Shown: positions 7,377 to 15,828 of the stretch, piece after piece
How positions within the stretch are numbered: the first letter of the stretch is position 1
How the letters are laid out: each line of letters opens with the position of its first letter
Assembly (NCBI GenBank): GCA_045638525.1
Contig: JAZUBQ010000002.1
Location: forward strand, 46,332 to 110,331
Source: SIG452 sp045638525
GTDB taxonomy: Bacteria; Bacillota; Clostridia; UMGS1840
Direction: 5' to 3'
Length of the DNA stretch: 64,000 bases
Made by a program: the position numbers and the translations under genes
The notes under the pieces: generated by a model
Told to the model about the DNA's origin: nothing
The model's database searches: none
The model's input: the letters and a program-made list of their open reading frames with translations, nothing else

Positions 7377-8264
7377 TTACTTTACCGAAATACCTGCATC
7401 AATCATCGCCTGTTTTAATTTTTGCAAGTTTTCTTCTTCCATTTCACAAAGAGGCATTCTTAGATTTCCCACATTCATGCCCATCAGATTGAGAGCAGTT
7501 TTCACGGGGATGGGATTCACTTCAATAAATAAAGCATCTACCAACTCTAAGTATTTTAACTGCAAATCTTTTGAGGTTGTAACATCACCTCTTAAATAAC
7601 TTGCGCAAAGTTCATGAGTTTCTTTGGGTGCCACATTGGCCAATACCGAAATAACCCCTTTTCCGCCTAAAGACATCACAGGAACAATCATATCATCATT
7701 ACCGGAATAAATGTCTAACTCGGGAACTTTTGCAGCAACCTGAGCAGTGTAAGAAATATTGCCGCTTGCTTCTTTGATTCCCACAATATTTTTGTGTTTT
7801 GCCAAAACTTTTAAGGTCGCAACCGGAATATTCATACCGGTTCTGCCGGGAACGTTATATAAAATAATGGGAATATTTACAGAATCTGCAACTGCTTCAT
7901 AGTGTTTGATTAATCCTAAGCGGGATGCCTTATTGTAGTAAGGAGTTACCACCAAAAGACCGTCAACGCCTAACTTTTCTGCCGCCTGGGACAGTTTGAT
8001 ACAATGCTCGGTATCGTTAGAACCGGTCCCTGCAATCACAGGGATTCGTTTATTGATTACCTTTACTGCATGCTCAATGACAGCCAAATGTTCTTCATCC
8101 GGCATAGTAGAAGCTTCCCCTGTGGTACCGCAGATGATAATGGAATCGGTATCATTTGCCACATGGAATTCTAACAGCTCGGTTAATTTTTCAAAATCAA
8201 CACCGTTTTCGTGAAAGGGGGTTACAATCGCAACGCCGCTCCCTGTAAAAATGGGGTTTGCCAT
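7377..8264 (-). CDS. dapA: 4-hydroxy-tetrahydrodipicolinate synthase
   Basis: 295 residues. Condenses pyruvate with aspartate semialdehyde, the first committed step to lysine and cell-wall diaminopimelate. The Schiff-base Lys164 (VGIKEASG), Tyr136 and Arg141 (ILYNVPGRTG) and the CGTTGEAST loop are all present, on a TIM barrel. The substrate is supplied by Asd, encoded 60 bases upstream. Starts MANPIFTGSG with GAAAGGA upstream of the ATG. Confidence 0.97.
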   Translation of the reverse strand: MANPIFTGSGVAIVTPFHENGVDFEKLTELLEFHVANDTDSIIICGTTGEASTMPDEEHLAVIEHAVKVINKRIPVIAGTGSNDTEHCIKLSQAAEKLGVDGLLVVTPYYNKASRLGLIKHYEAVADSVNIPIILYNVPGRTGMNIPVATLKVLAKHKNIVGIKEASGNISYTAQVAAKVPELDIYSGNDDMIVPVMSLGGKGVISVLANVAPKETHELCASYLRGDVTTSKDLQLKYLELVDALFIEVNPIPVKTALNLMGMNVGNLRMPLCEMEEENLQKLKQAMIDAGISVK

Positions 8265-8323
8265 ACTCTCATATCCTTTCCTTATTTGGAATCTTTTATC
8301 ACATTATCGTAAAAATGGAGTTC

Positions 8324-9400
8324 TTAGATGTAGTTTTCTGCGCACAGAAGTTCTGCCAACAGAACTGCGCCACCTGCCGCACCACGCAGAGTATTGTGAG
8401 ACATACAAACAAATTTGATGTCAAAAATGCTGTCGGGACGAAGTCTGCCGATGGATACTGCCATACCGTTTTCCAAGTTTCTTTCAGATTTAATCTGCGG
8501 ACGGTTATCCTCGGTGAAATAATGGAGGAACTGCTTGGGTGCAGAGGGTAATTCCAGTTCCTGTGCTCTTCCTTTATAGGATTCCCAACGTTTAATAATT
8601 TCTTCCATTGAAATTTTCTTGTCAAAAGAAGCATATACTGCTGCAGTATGACCATCAGACACAGGCACACGGATGCACTGTGCAGTAAACAAAGGAGCAG
8701 AAGCGGGTTTGATTTCTCCGTTTTCCACAGTACCCCAAATTTTCAAGGGTTCTTTTTCGGATTTTTCTTCTTCTCCACCGATGTAAGGAATTACGTTATC
8801 AACCATTTCAGGCCAGGTTTCAAAGGTTTTACCTGCACCGGAAATTGCCTGATAAGTACAGCACAACACTTTGGTTACGCCCAAATCCATCAAAGGATGA
8901 ATTGCAGGCACATAGCTCTGCAAAGAACAGTTGGATTTTACAGCCACAAAGCCACGTTTGGTACCCAGACGTTTTCTCTGATCTTCGATTACCTTAATAT
9001 GGTCGGCATTAATTTCCGGAATTACCATAGGTACATCAGGGGTAAAACGATGAGCGGAGTTATTGGAAACAACGGGACATTCTTTTTTCGCATAAGCTTC
9101 TTCCAATTTTTTGATTTCGTCTTTGGGCATATCTACCGCACAAAACACAAAATCAACCTGAGCTACGATTTCATCAATGTCACCGGTAGCATCATAGATT
9201 ACCATATCTTTCATAGATTCCGGCATAGGAGTCGGCATTGCCCAACGGCTGCCCACTGCTTCCTGATAAGTTTTGCCTTTGGAACGAGCAGATGCCGCCA
9301 AAGCGGTTACAGTAAACCAAGGATGGTTTTCCAGTAAAATGGCAAATCTCTGCCCTACCATACCGGTTGCACCAACAATACCAACTTTATACTGTTTCAT
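8324..9400 (-). CDS. asd: Aspartate-semialdehyde dehydrogenase
   Basis: 358 residues. Reduces aspartyl phosphate to aspartate semialdehyde, the branch point to lysine (dapA, here) and threonine (thrC, at the right end of the window). The nucleotide motif is GATGMVGQRF, the catalytic Cys158 is in KSNCSLQ, and the His is in RVPVSDGHT. Length and the insertion around residues 50-70 fit the archaeal/fungal-type subgroup rather than the E. coli type. First gene of its operon, with a clear promoter and a GGAG ribosome site. Confidence 0.95.
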   Translation of the reverse strand: MKQYKVGIVGATGMVGQRFAILLENHPWFTVTALAASARSKGKTYQEAVGSRWAMPTPMPESMKDMVIYDATGDIDEIVAQVDFVFCAVDMPKDEIKKLEEAYAKKECPVVSNNSAHRFTPDVPMVIPEINADHIKVIEDQRKRLGTKRGFVAVKSNCSLQSYVPAIHPLMDLGVTKVLCCTYQAISGAGKTFETWPEMVDNVIPYIGGEEEKSEKEPLKIWGTVENGEIKPASAPLFTAQCIRVPVSDGHTAAVYASFDKKISMEEIIKRWESYKGRAQELELPSAPKQFLHYFTEDNRPQIKSERNLENGMAVSIGRLRPDSIFDIKFVCMSHNTLRGAAGGAVLLAELLCAENYI

Positions 9401-9486
9401 AATATTTTATCTCCTTTATATTGCAACGGAATTTTTGAAAATCCCGCCCGAATTGCTCGATAGACATACATTTCTATACATAATAT

Positions 9487-9515
9487 ATATTATCACACAA
9501 CACGATAAATGTCAA
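9487..9515 (-). promoter_or_regulatory. Promoter of the asd operon
   Basis: On the minus strand, TTGACA (9510-9515), 17 bases, then TAATAT (9487-9492). About 80 bases of leader precede the asd ATG. I see no lysine riboswitch in it. Confidence 0.75.
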
Positions 9516-9566
9516 ACAAATTTTGAATTTTCTAAAAGAAAAAAGCCGAATATCCAATCAAAAAAG

Positions 9567-9616
9567 AAAAATCGTGTATACTTATACAAAAAATATGCAA
9601 AAAGTACACACGATTT
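9567..9616 (-). terminator. Probable terminator of the glycosyltransferase gene
   Basis: Arms AAAATCGTGT and ACACGATTTT enclose an A/T-rich loop of roughly 25 bases with further pairing. On the minus strand the second arm runs into TTTTTCTTTTTT. It lies about 30 bases past the stop of the glycosyltransferase gene. Confidence 0.6.
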
Positions 9617-9647
9617 TAAGCAAACAACACAAACAAAACAAACCTGA

Positions 9648-11237
9648 TTAGTTCCCAACAAAGCGCAAGGTTCCGTTTTCGTAGTTTGCACTCATTTCAC
9701 AAATCATCGCCAGATCCTCGGAAGAAAGGTAATTATTACTGTTGATATTCACATGCGGATAATAAAGAGAACTTCTTTTGCCGTTGATGATTACCTCATT
9801 CTGCGCAAAGGCAAATTCCACATAACGTTCCCCTTTTTTGGCAACCACATTGCCGGTATCGTGACTGACCGTAATAAAATAACCGGCAGAATTCAACATT
9901 CCTTTGATGGGAACCATCACAGTTTCACCTTCTTCATAAGGTGCTACTCCCACGAAGCAAACATTTTTACCGTCTACTTTAACAGATATCGTATCAGTCG
10001 ATAACAGTTGTGCCACAGAAAAAATAAGTATAACGCTAACTAAAACAACACCAAAAGTCTTGTTCAAAGACAATTTCCCAACGTTCAAAAAATCACGAGC
10101 AAAGTATACCAACAACATCAAAAATGCCAACAGCATAACGCCACCGCTGATTTGTGAAGTCATTATCACCGGAAGAAGTTTACCACCGTATAAATTAACC
10201 GAACCGAAATAATGAAGGTAACAAGTTAACGATGCATACTGAACACATAACGCAATCCCAATGCGATGCACCCCGAACACAAACAGGAAAATTACCGACA
10301 AAATATCTGCCATATAGAAATATCTGTCGTGCATATGAGGTAAAAACAGCGGAATTCCAACGCTCAATAAAATCGTGAACGAAAGCAACATCTTGTTTGA
10401 AATTTTTTCTTTTTTGGCAAGACAAAGCCCCAGCAAAACAACAATCAGAAGTCCGGCAACCAATATTCCAGCTTTTTCCAAGATAGGGTTGGGCGTCACC
10501 AGATTGGTCATTTGCCAAAAGGTGGGCGCATTCATAGACATCCACGGATATTCCGACATCTGATGTAAGTATATATCAATAATATCACGAAAAGGTTTTC
10601 CAAAAAGCAATGCCGGTATACAGGTCACATAACAAGTGACGGGAAACATCAGAAGATGCCGGATTTTAATCTGCCGTTTCAAAAGCAACAGCAAAAATAC
10701 CGGCAGAAAGAAAACTGTTTGCAGTTTAAAGGTAAACGCCAATGCCGCAAAAGCAACAGCACGATAATTTTTCCCTTTTAAGAGAAAATAAAAACTCCAT
10801 ACGATAAAACCAACATAAATACTGTCGCACTGTCCCCATAAAGCGCTGTTAAGCCATACGGTCGGTAAAAGTAACACCGTCACAAACGAAAGCTGACAAA
10901 TCTCCTTTTTCGCACCAAAATGAGAAACACATTTGCAGCAACCAAAAGCAAGCATAAAATCTGCAACAATCGAAAAAAACTTGGAAGAATATAAAGCAGA
11001 AATATTAAAATAGGAACAGATTGCCATCAAATATTGGTATACCACATTGTAATCACCAATCTGATTTTTCAATCCGTAAAACCCGTTATTATCTCTGAAA
11101 TACTGTACCCAATTACGAATGAAGCCCATATAATCAAAGGACTCAAAATCAAGGCACAAATACCGAATCAAAAATGCCAGCAACACGCCGAGTACTAAAA
11201 AAATTCGACCGTAATTTTTCTTAATGGTTGAAAGCAT
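9648..11237 (-). CDS. GT-C-type membrane glycosyltransferase with C-terminal stalk-like domain
   Basis: About 529 residues from the ATG at 11237, preceded by GGAGGGGG; an earlier in-frame ATG lacks a ribosome site. Roughly residues 1-400 form ten or more membrane helices. An early Asp in FESFDYMGFIRNWVQY and WGQCDSIYVGF after the fourth helix is typical of dolichyl-phosphate-mannose-type (GT-C) transferases. The last 110 residues (VKVDGKNVCFVGVAPYEEGETVMVPIKGMLNSAGY onward, given by its ends) match the copper-amine-oxidase N-terminal 'stalk' fold and should sit outside the cell. I infer lipid-linked sugar transfer at the membrane with an external binding domain. Donor and acceptor are unknown. 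Confidence 0.7.
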   Translation of the reverse strand: MLSTIKKNYGRIFLVLGVLLAFLIRYLCLDFESFDYMGFIRNWVQYFRDNNGFYGLKNQIGDYNVVYQYLMAICSYFNISALYSSKFFSIVADFMLAFGCCKCVSHFGAKKEICQLSFVTVLLLPTVWLNSALWGQCDSIYVGFIVWSFYFLLKGKNYRAVAFAALAFTFKLQTVFFLPVFLLLLLKRQIKIRHLLMFPVTCYVTCIPALLFGKPFRDIIDIYLHQMSEYPWMSMNAPTFWQMTNLVTPNPILEKAGILVAGLLIVVLLGLCLAKKEKISNKMLLSFTILLSVGIPLFLPHMHDRYFYMADILSVIFLFVFGVHRIGIALCVQYASLTCYLHYFGSVNLYGGKLLPVIMTSQISGGVMLLAFLMLLVYFARDFLNVGKLSLNKTFGVVLVSVILIFSVAQLLSTDTISVKVDGKNVCFVGVAPYEEGETVMVPIKGMLNSAGYFITVSHDTGNVVAKKGERYVEFAFAQNEVIINGKRSSLYYPHVNINSNNYLSSEDLAMICEMSANYENGTLRFVGN

Positions 11238-11460
11238 AATCCCCCTCCATTCTCTCCTGTTATTATCATAAAATAAGAAAATGTTCAATCACTGATATTG
11301 CCGGTTTCTTGAATTCTACGGCAGATTAAAAATTCCAAACAGCGATATTTTTATAAAATTTTATAAAAGTTATTATATCATTTCAAAAAAGCAAAGTCAA
11401 GCACTATTTCGTTTGCAAGTTGGGAAAAGACAGCAGTACAAATCAAACCCCGGCCATACA

Positions 11461-11497
11461 AAAAAGAAGCTATACTTTACCAGCACAGCTTCTTCTT
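11461..11497 (-). terminator. Terminator of the 11505-12191 lipoprotein gene
   Basis: AAGAAGCT / AGCTTCTT with a 15-base loop, then a T-run (plus-strand A-run at 11461) on the minus strand. It begins a few bases after the stop codon. Confidence 0.7.
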
Positions 11498-11504
11498 GAT
11501 TATT

Positions 11505-12191
11505 TTATTCTTCCGGAAGTACCAATTCTGAAATATACCATTGTCCGTCGATACTTTTCAAACGAAGTTCAATCGTATCTTCCACATAGGAAACATTTTC
11601 GGTTTTTGCCTGATAATCCAAATCCATCACCTGAAGATACACGTTGCTGAATTCAGGCTTGGACAAGGTAGCTTTGGCAGTTGCTTCTGACATATTGCAA
11701 ACTTCCATAAACAGCTTATCACGATACTGCTGCATAGTGTCAGTTTCATACAATTTATTGGCATCCACATTCGGATAACCATAGGTTACAAATGCTGTTG
11801 CATTTTTGCCAGAAACCGTGATGTTCCAACCTCGATACTGCAGTTGTTTGCTGCCTTCTTGATAATACTTCTTTTCGATTTCCAGAAATTTTTCAAAATC
11901 TTCTGTTACCAAGTCACCCTGATCCACATACACGCCAAAGGCACCTTGTAACATCTCGGCAGTATCCTCATAGGAATAATCATCGGTCACGCACTGCTTG
12001 ATTGCCTCGGTATCCCAGTTAAAGTATGCTTGATCGTACGCCTGAATCACTTGGGTAATTGCCAGTTGATCCTCAGACATTCCTTCTGTTGTAGTCATCA
12101 TAATTTTCGGCTGCTCAGATGCTTTTTGACCACAAGCAGTCAATAAACAAAAGACCAGAGTAATAAATATCAGTTGTTTCAAAAATTTCAT
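11505..12191 (-). CDS. Putative lipoprotein, NTF2-like-looking soluble domain
   Basis: 228 residues. Signal peptide with lipobox LTAC (lipid-anchored Cys20), then a short linker and a domain starting AITQVIQAYDQAYFNWDTEAIKQ (given by its ends). The opening helix with repeated aromatic residues recalls NTF2-like folds, but the match is only by eye. AAGGAGAG precedes the ATG. It has its own terminator and no clear operon partner, so no function is assigned. Confidence 0.65.
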   Translation of the reverse strand: MKFLKQLIFITLVFCLLTACGQKASEQPKIMMTTTEGMSEDQLAITQVIQAYDQAYFNWDTEAIKQCVTDDYSYEDTAEMLQGAFGVYVDQGDLVTEDFEKFLEIEKKYYQEGSKQLQYRGWNITVSGKNATAFVTYGYPNVDANKLYETDTMQQYRDKLFMEVCNMSEATAKATLSKPEFSNVYLQVMDLDYQAKTENVSYVEDTIELRLKSIDGQWYISELVLPEE

Positions 12192-12373
12192 AGGATACTC
12201 TCCTTATGTTGTTTCTTTGATGTTGTAAACAAAATCCATTGGGTAGTTTCTGATGGTATACTGAAAATCCTTCCACTACTTTCATCAGTGAGATTCACGG
12301 CTTCTTCGCTATTTATCAATCTCATATCCAAGACGAAGAAAAACGAATACAGAATTCGGAAACCGAACCGAAG
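12192..12373. other. Intergenic region with a partial repeat copy
   Basis: No gene seen. A string at 12285-12301 (agtgagattcacgg) matches the core of the repeat family described at 12374 and 57175 and may be a decayed fragment. The remainder shows no recognised structure. Confidence 0.35.
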
Positions 12374-12444
12374 GGTTATCCGAAGCTGTACCGAGTGTAC
12401 AGCGAGTGATGAGGTTTACGGATTATGTGCCGTTTTTCGAGCCG
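12374..12444 (-). repeat. Dispersed repeat abutting the metY stop codon (copy 1)
   Basis: On the plus strand it reads ggttatccgaag, a hairpin (GCTGTAC/GTACAGC), then gcgagtgatgag..ttacggatt..gccgtttttcgagccg, and ends exactly at the TAA (plus-strand tta) of metY. A second copy with a different central hairpin lies at 57175-57259, in the same position relative to another gene. It may act as 3'-end RNA structure. Confidence 0.65.
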
Positions 12445-13722
12445 TTAAATCTTCGCCAATGCTTGTTTGATGTCCTCTAATATATCTTCCACATTTTCCA
12501 AACCAACAGAAAAACGAACCATACCGGCATCGATGCCTGCTGCAACCAACTGTTCGTCGGTGAGCTGACGGTGGGTTTCACTTGCGGGATGAAGTACACA
12601 GGTGCGGATATCCGCTACGTGTACTTCGTTGGAAGCCAGTTTTAATGAATCCATAAATTTCATTGCAGTTTGTCTGCCACCTTTGATTACAAAGGAAATA
12701 ACACCGCTACATCCCTGCAGATATTTTTTACCCAGTTCGTAACCTGCATCGCCTTCCAGACCGGGATAGGTGATACTTTCAATTTTGTCGGAATCTTTCA
12801 AGAAATTCGCCACAACCATTGCATTTTCGCAATATCTTTGCATACGAATTGCCAGAGTTTCCAGTCCCATATTCAGAAGAAATGCGGAATGCGCCGCAGG
12901 ATACACGCCAAAGTCTCTCATCAGCTGCATTCTTGCTTTGATGATATATGCAGCTTTTCCGTAGGTTTCGGTGTAAGAAATACCATGATAGGTTACATCG
13001 GGCTCCACCAATTCGGGGAAGTTTCCATTGGTCCAGTCAAATTTACCGCTGTCAACAATCACACCGCCAACCTGAACTGCATGACCATCCATATATTTAG
13101 AAGTGGAATGAATTACGATGTCTGCACCAAATTCAAACGGACGACACAGTACAGGAGTTGCAAAAGTGTTATCCACAATCAACGGAACGCCGTGTTTGTG
13201 GGCAATATTTGCAAAACGTTCAATATCCAATACGGTCAATGCAGGATTTGCAATGGTTTCGCCAAACACTGCTTTGGTATTGGGTTTAAATAATTTGTCG
13301 ATTTCTTCATCGGTTGCACCTTTGGGAATGAAAATACATTCCACGCCCAATTTTTTTAAGGTATAAGAGAATAAATTTACGGTACCGCCATAAATTTCAG
13401 TGGTACTTAAGAAGCTATCCCCTGCCTGACAAATATTTAAAATAGAAAGCAAGGTTGCCGCCTGACCGGAGGAGGTACACATTGCACCAACGCCGCCTTC
13501 CATTTCGGCAATTTTATTTTCAACCGCCATAACGGTGGGGTTTGCAAAACGGGAATAAATCAGAGATTTGGTAGGTTCATCAAAAACAGATGCCACTTCC
13601 TCGGTGGAATCATACACATAGGTAGTACTCTGCACAATAGGAACCACACGGGGTTCGGTGTTTTTGGGAGAATATCCCGAATGCAGACATTGGGTTTCAA
13701 TTTTCATGTTTTTGGTTTCCAT
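12445..13722 (-). CDS. metY: O-acetylhomoserine sulfhydrylase family enzyme
   Basis: 425 residues. PLP-dependent enzyme of the Cys/Met metabolism family. O-acetylhomoserine sulfhydrylases of this length make homocysteine from O-acetylhomoserine and sulfide. The PLP Lys209 is in IHSTSKYMDGH; other family motifs are YSRFANPTV, TEIYGGTVNLF, and VDNTFATP. A family relative such as a methionine gamma-lyase cannot be fully excluded, but the length and the N-terminal TQCLHSGYSP favour MetY. AAAGGA lies before the ATG and overlaps the end of eutP, so it is probably translated from the eutS-eutP transcript. The 3' end abuts a dispersed repeat. Confidence 0.85.
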   Translation of the reverse strand: METKNMKIETQCLHSGYSPKNTEPRVVPIVQSTTYVYDSTEEVASVFDEPTKSLIYSRFANPTVMAVENKIAEMEGGVGAMCTSSGQAATLLSILNICQAGDSFLSTTEIYGGTVNLFSYTLKKLGVECIFIPKGATDEEIDKLFKPNTKAVFGETIANPALTVLDIERFANIAHKHGVPLIVDNTFATPVLCRPFEFGADIVIHSTSKYMDGHAVQVGGVIVDSGKFDWTNGNFPELVEPDVTYHGISYTETYGKAAYIIKARMQLMRDFGVYPAAHSAFLLNMGLETLAIRMQRYCENAMVVANFLKDSDKIESITYPGLEGDAGYELGKKYLQGCSGVISFVIKGGRQTAMKFMDSLKLASNEVHVADIRTCVLHPASETHRQLTDEQLVAAGIDAGMVRFSVGLENVEDILEDIKQALAKI

Positions 13723-13726
13723 AATA

Positions 13727-14179
13727 TTAAATCCTTTCCGGTATTTTTTCTATATCCTGCGCCAAATAATGTAAAAGCGCATCAATCCCCTCGCCTGTGT
13801 AGGAACTGACGGGGAAAATTTTGTCACATCCGGCTAAACGAAGCCAGGTTTCCGCCTGCTTTATGTCGGCATTTTCGTGGTCGCACTTGGTGATAATACC
13901 AATCACTTCACGATTGGCACAAGCAGTCACACAAGGCGGATACAGAGAATATGATTCGGTAGCACTCATCAAAAGTCCCACCACATCCGCTTCATAAGAA
14001 TACAGAGCCAACGCTCTGCCCAACCCCTTGGTCTGCGCATACTCACCGGGAGTATCGATAATCACATCGTGATAGTTGATATACTGCGTTTTATGATAAT
14101 GCAGATTTTCTCCGCGAAGCGCCTGGGTTAAGGTGGTTTTTCCGCTTTCACTTCTTCCCACCAACATCATCTTTCTCAT
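13727..14179 (-). CDS. eutP: EutP/PduV-family small GTPase
   Basis: 150 residues from the ATG at 14179, preceded by AAGGAGCG; upstream in-frame starts fall inside eutS and are not used. Ras-like motifs: P-loop GRSESGKT (residues 8-15), DTPGEY and TKCD. The family is encoded with ethanolamine and propanediol microcompartments, and EutP has been reported as an acetate kinase in Salmonella. Here it sits 13 bases after eutS and 4 bases before metY, without any other eut gene in the window. Confidence 0.85.
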   Translation of the reverse strand: MRKMMLVGRSESGKTTLTQALRGENLHYHKTQYINYHDVIIDTPGEYAQTKGLGRALALYSYEADVVGLLMSATESYSLYPPCVTACANREVIGIITKCDHENADIKQAETWLRLAGCDKIFPVSSYTGEGIDALLHYLAQDIEKIPERI

Positions 14180-14192
14180 TGCTTCGCTCCTT

Positions 14193-14570
14193 TTAGGTTT
14201 TTGTGATTGCACAAACCACGCATCCTAAATGCTTCTGACAATATTCAGCAATGGAACGCAAAGAAGAATCCACATCCGCCACTCTGCCTGTTACAATCAA
14301 TGTGCCTGAAAAGCGGTCAACAAACCCCAATTCCACATTAGAGGTCTTGGTAGCAATGTCCCCTGCGATAATCGCAATTTCTGCAGGACATATCGTTAAA
14401 ATTCCAATCGCCGAACGAGAATAATCCACCGCCGGATTCAACCCTAATTTCTGATAAATCACCGGGTCGGGATTGGCAATGATATGAGCTAACGTTATCT
14501 GCTTTCCGGGAACGGTCTCCTGCACAATACGAAGTTTTTCCTGTTCGGAAACCATTTTCTGAAAATCCAT
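14193..14570 (-). CDS. eutS: EutS/PduU-type microcompartment shell protein
   Basis: 125 residues. One BMC domain in the EutS/PduU permuted form: an N-terminal strand segment KQITLAHIIANPDP, then AIGILTICPAEIAIIAGDIATK and a C-terminal strand CVVCAITKT. EutS hexamers form shell facets and bent edges of ethanolamine microcompartments. No lyase, aldehyde dehydrogenase or other shell protein is present within the window. First gene of eutS-eutP-metY, with its own promoter and a hairpin leader. Confidence 0.85.
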   Translation of the reverse strand: MDFQKMVSEQEKLRIVQETVPGKQITLAHIIANPDPVIYQKLGLNPAVDYSRSAIGILTICPAEIAIIAGDIATKTSNVELGFVDRFSGTLIVTGRVADVDSSLRSIAEYCQKHLGCVVCAITKT

Positions 14571-14589
14571 AATAGTTTTCCTTCTTTCC

Positions 14590-14664
14590 GGTATATTTTG
14601 GAAGAATCTGTTTCCAATTTTAAATATACCCGATTAGTATATCATATTTTCTACTAAAATACAA
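14590..14664 (-). promoter_or_regulatory. eutS promoter and hairpin leader
   Basis: Minus strand: TTGTAT (14659-14664), 17 bases, TATACT (14636-14641). Transcription would begin right at a 41-base hairpin, GGTATATTT..TGGAA / TTCCA..AAATATACC (14590-14630), about 20 bases before the eutS ATG. Confidence 0.55.
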
Positions 14665-14733
14665 TAGTTTCCGCTTATTTTTTTAAATTTATACACTTTT
14701 TTAGTTTCATAACTAAAAACAGCCATACAGCAA

Positions 14734-14765
14734 AGCACCTGCAGTCGAAACGACTACAGGTGCTT
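14734..14765 (-). terminator. Terminator of the sugar operon
   Basis: AGCACCTGCAGTCG / CGACTACAGGTGCT with a short AAA-type loop, one mismatch. It lies 24 bases past the dehydrogenase stop on the minus strand; the T-run is weak. Confidence 0.65.
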
Positions 14766-14788
14766 ATTTTTCAATTGCTTCTGAGTTT

Positions 14789-15817
14789 TTATTCGTTTAC
14801 ATCGATGACAACTTTAAATGTTTTTTCTTTTCGTTTGTCAATCATATTGAGCACAGCAGGAATATCTTCCAGACCAAAACGATGAGAAATCATTCCCTTG
14901 GTGGTTACTTTGCCCTTGCTCATTAATTCAATCATTTCCCTATAATCTGTGGGAACATACATGGTAGTTCCATACAAGGAAAGCTCATGCTGAACAAAGT
15001 CAGGCAACAGCGGAACGATATATTCATTCTGAAGTACACCGATGATAACAATTCTGGAACCTCTGTGTGCGATTTTTAAGATATTATTCATTACAATACC
15101 TTTTTCGCCTACACAGTCATAATACACAGTGATTTTAGGCGCATTGACACGTTTTAAACCTTCTTCCAGACTTTCTTTGGAACAGTCAATCACATCAGTT
15201 GCACCCAGACTTTTTGCAATTTCCAGACGTTCTGCGTCCATATCTGCGATATAAACCGCTTTTGCTCCCAGTGCAAAACAGCTCTGCAAACAGAACACGC
15301 CAATGGGACCTGCACCAACAATCAATACCACGTCATCACAAGTCAGACCGGCTCTTTTTGCCCCGTGATACGCCACACAAGCAGGTTCCACCAATGCAGC
15401 ATCGTCCAGATTCATTTCATCGGGAATGGCGATTGCCATTTCGGAGGGAATACAGAAAAAGTCACACATAGCACCGTCTGCTTCTGCACCGGTACAACGC
15501 AAAGATTCACAGAAATTGTAAATCTGCTTTTCGCACATATCGCACTCTTTACAAACCAGATGCGGAATTACGGTAACACGTTCCCCGATACGGCTTTCGG
15601 ATACCCCTTTCCCTACCGCATCAACCACACCGGAAATTTCATGTCCGGGTACTAACGGATAGGAAACATAGGGATGCAGTCCTCTGTAAATGGTAGGGTC
15701 AGAACCGCAAATACCGATTCGTTTGACCAGCAGACGCACTTCGCCTGCTTTGGGAGTTGGAATTTCAGATTCCACCAAACTCATTTGATAGGGTGCTTCT
15801 AAAACAATCTTTCTCAT
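14789..15817 (-). CDS. Zinc-dependent medium-chain alcohol/sugar-alcohol dehydrogenase
   Basis: 342 residues. Catalytic zinc ligands lie in GICGSD (Cys) and PGHEISG (His-Glu). The structural zinc lobe has four Cys (CKECDMCEKQIYNFC), and the NAD site is VGAGPIG. Sorbitol, threonine and related 2,3-diol dehydrogenases share this layout, and the sequence alone does not separate them. It is the last gene of a five-gene sugar operon, 11 bases after the isomerase gene, and probably oxidises a polyol or aldose-derived alcohol from that pathway (inference). Confidence 0.8.
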   Translation of the reverse strand: MRKIVLEAPYQMSLVESEIPTPKAGEVRLLVKRIGICGSDPTIYRGLHPYVSYPLVPGHEISGVVDAVGKGVSESRIGERVTVIPHLVCKECDMCEKQIYNFCESLRCTGAEADGAMCDFFCIPSEMAIAIPDEMNLDDAALVEPACVAYHGAKRAGLTCDDVVLIVGAGPIGVFCLQSCFALGAKAVYIADMDAERLEIAKSLGATDVIDCSKESLEEGLKRVNAPKITVYYDCVGEKGIVMNNILKIAHRGSRIVIIGVLQNEYIVPLLPDFVQHELSLYGTTMYVPTDYREMIELMSKGKVTTKGMISHRFGLEDIPAVLNMIDKRKEKTFKVVIDVNE

Positions 15818-15828
15818 CTTTTTGCTCC

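Noticed and set aside
8299..8670. 123-codon minus-strand frame overlapping asd
   Set aside because: Out-of-frame shadow of asd; the asd product has all family motifs.
12192..12373. Possible small gene between the lipoprotein and the repeat
   Set aside because: No frame has a ribosome site; the sequence shows repeat fragments only.
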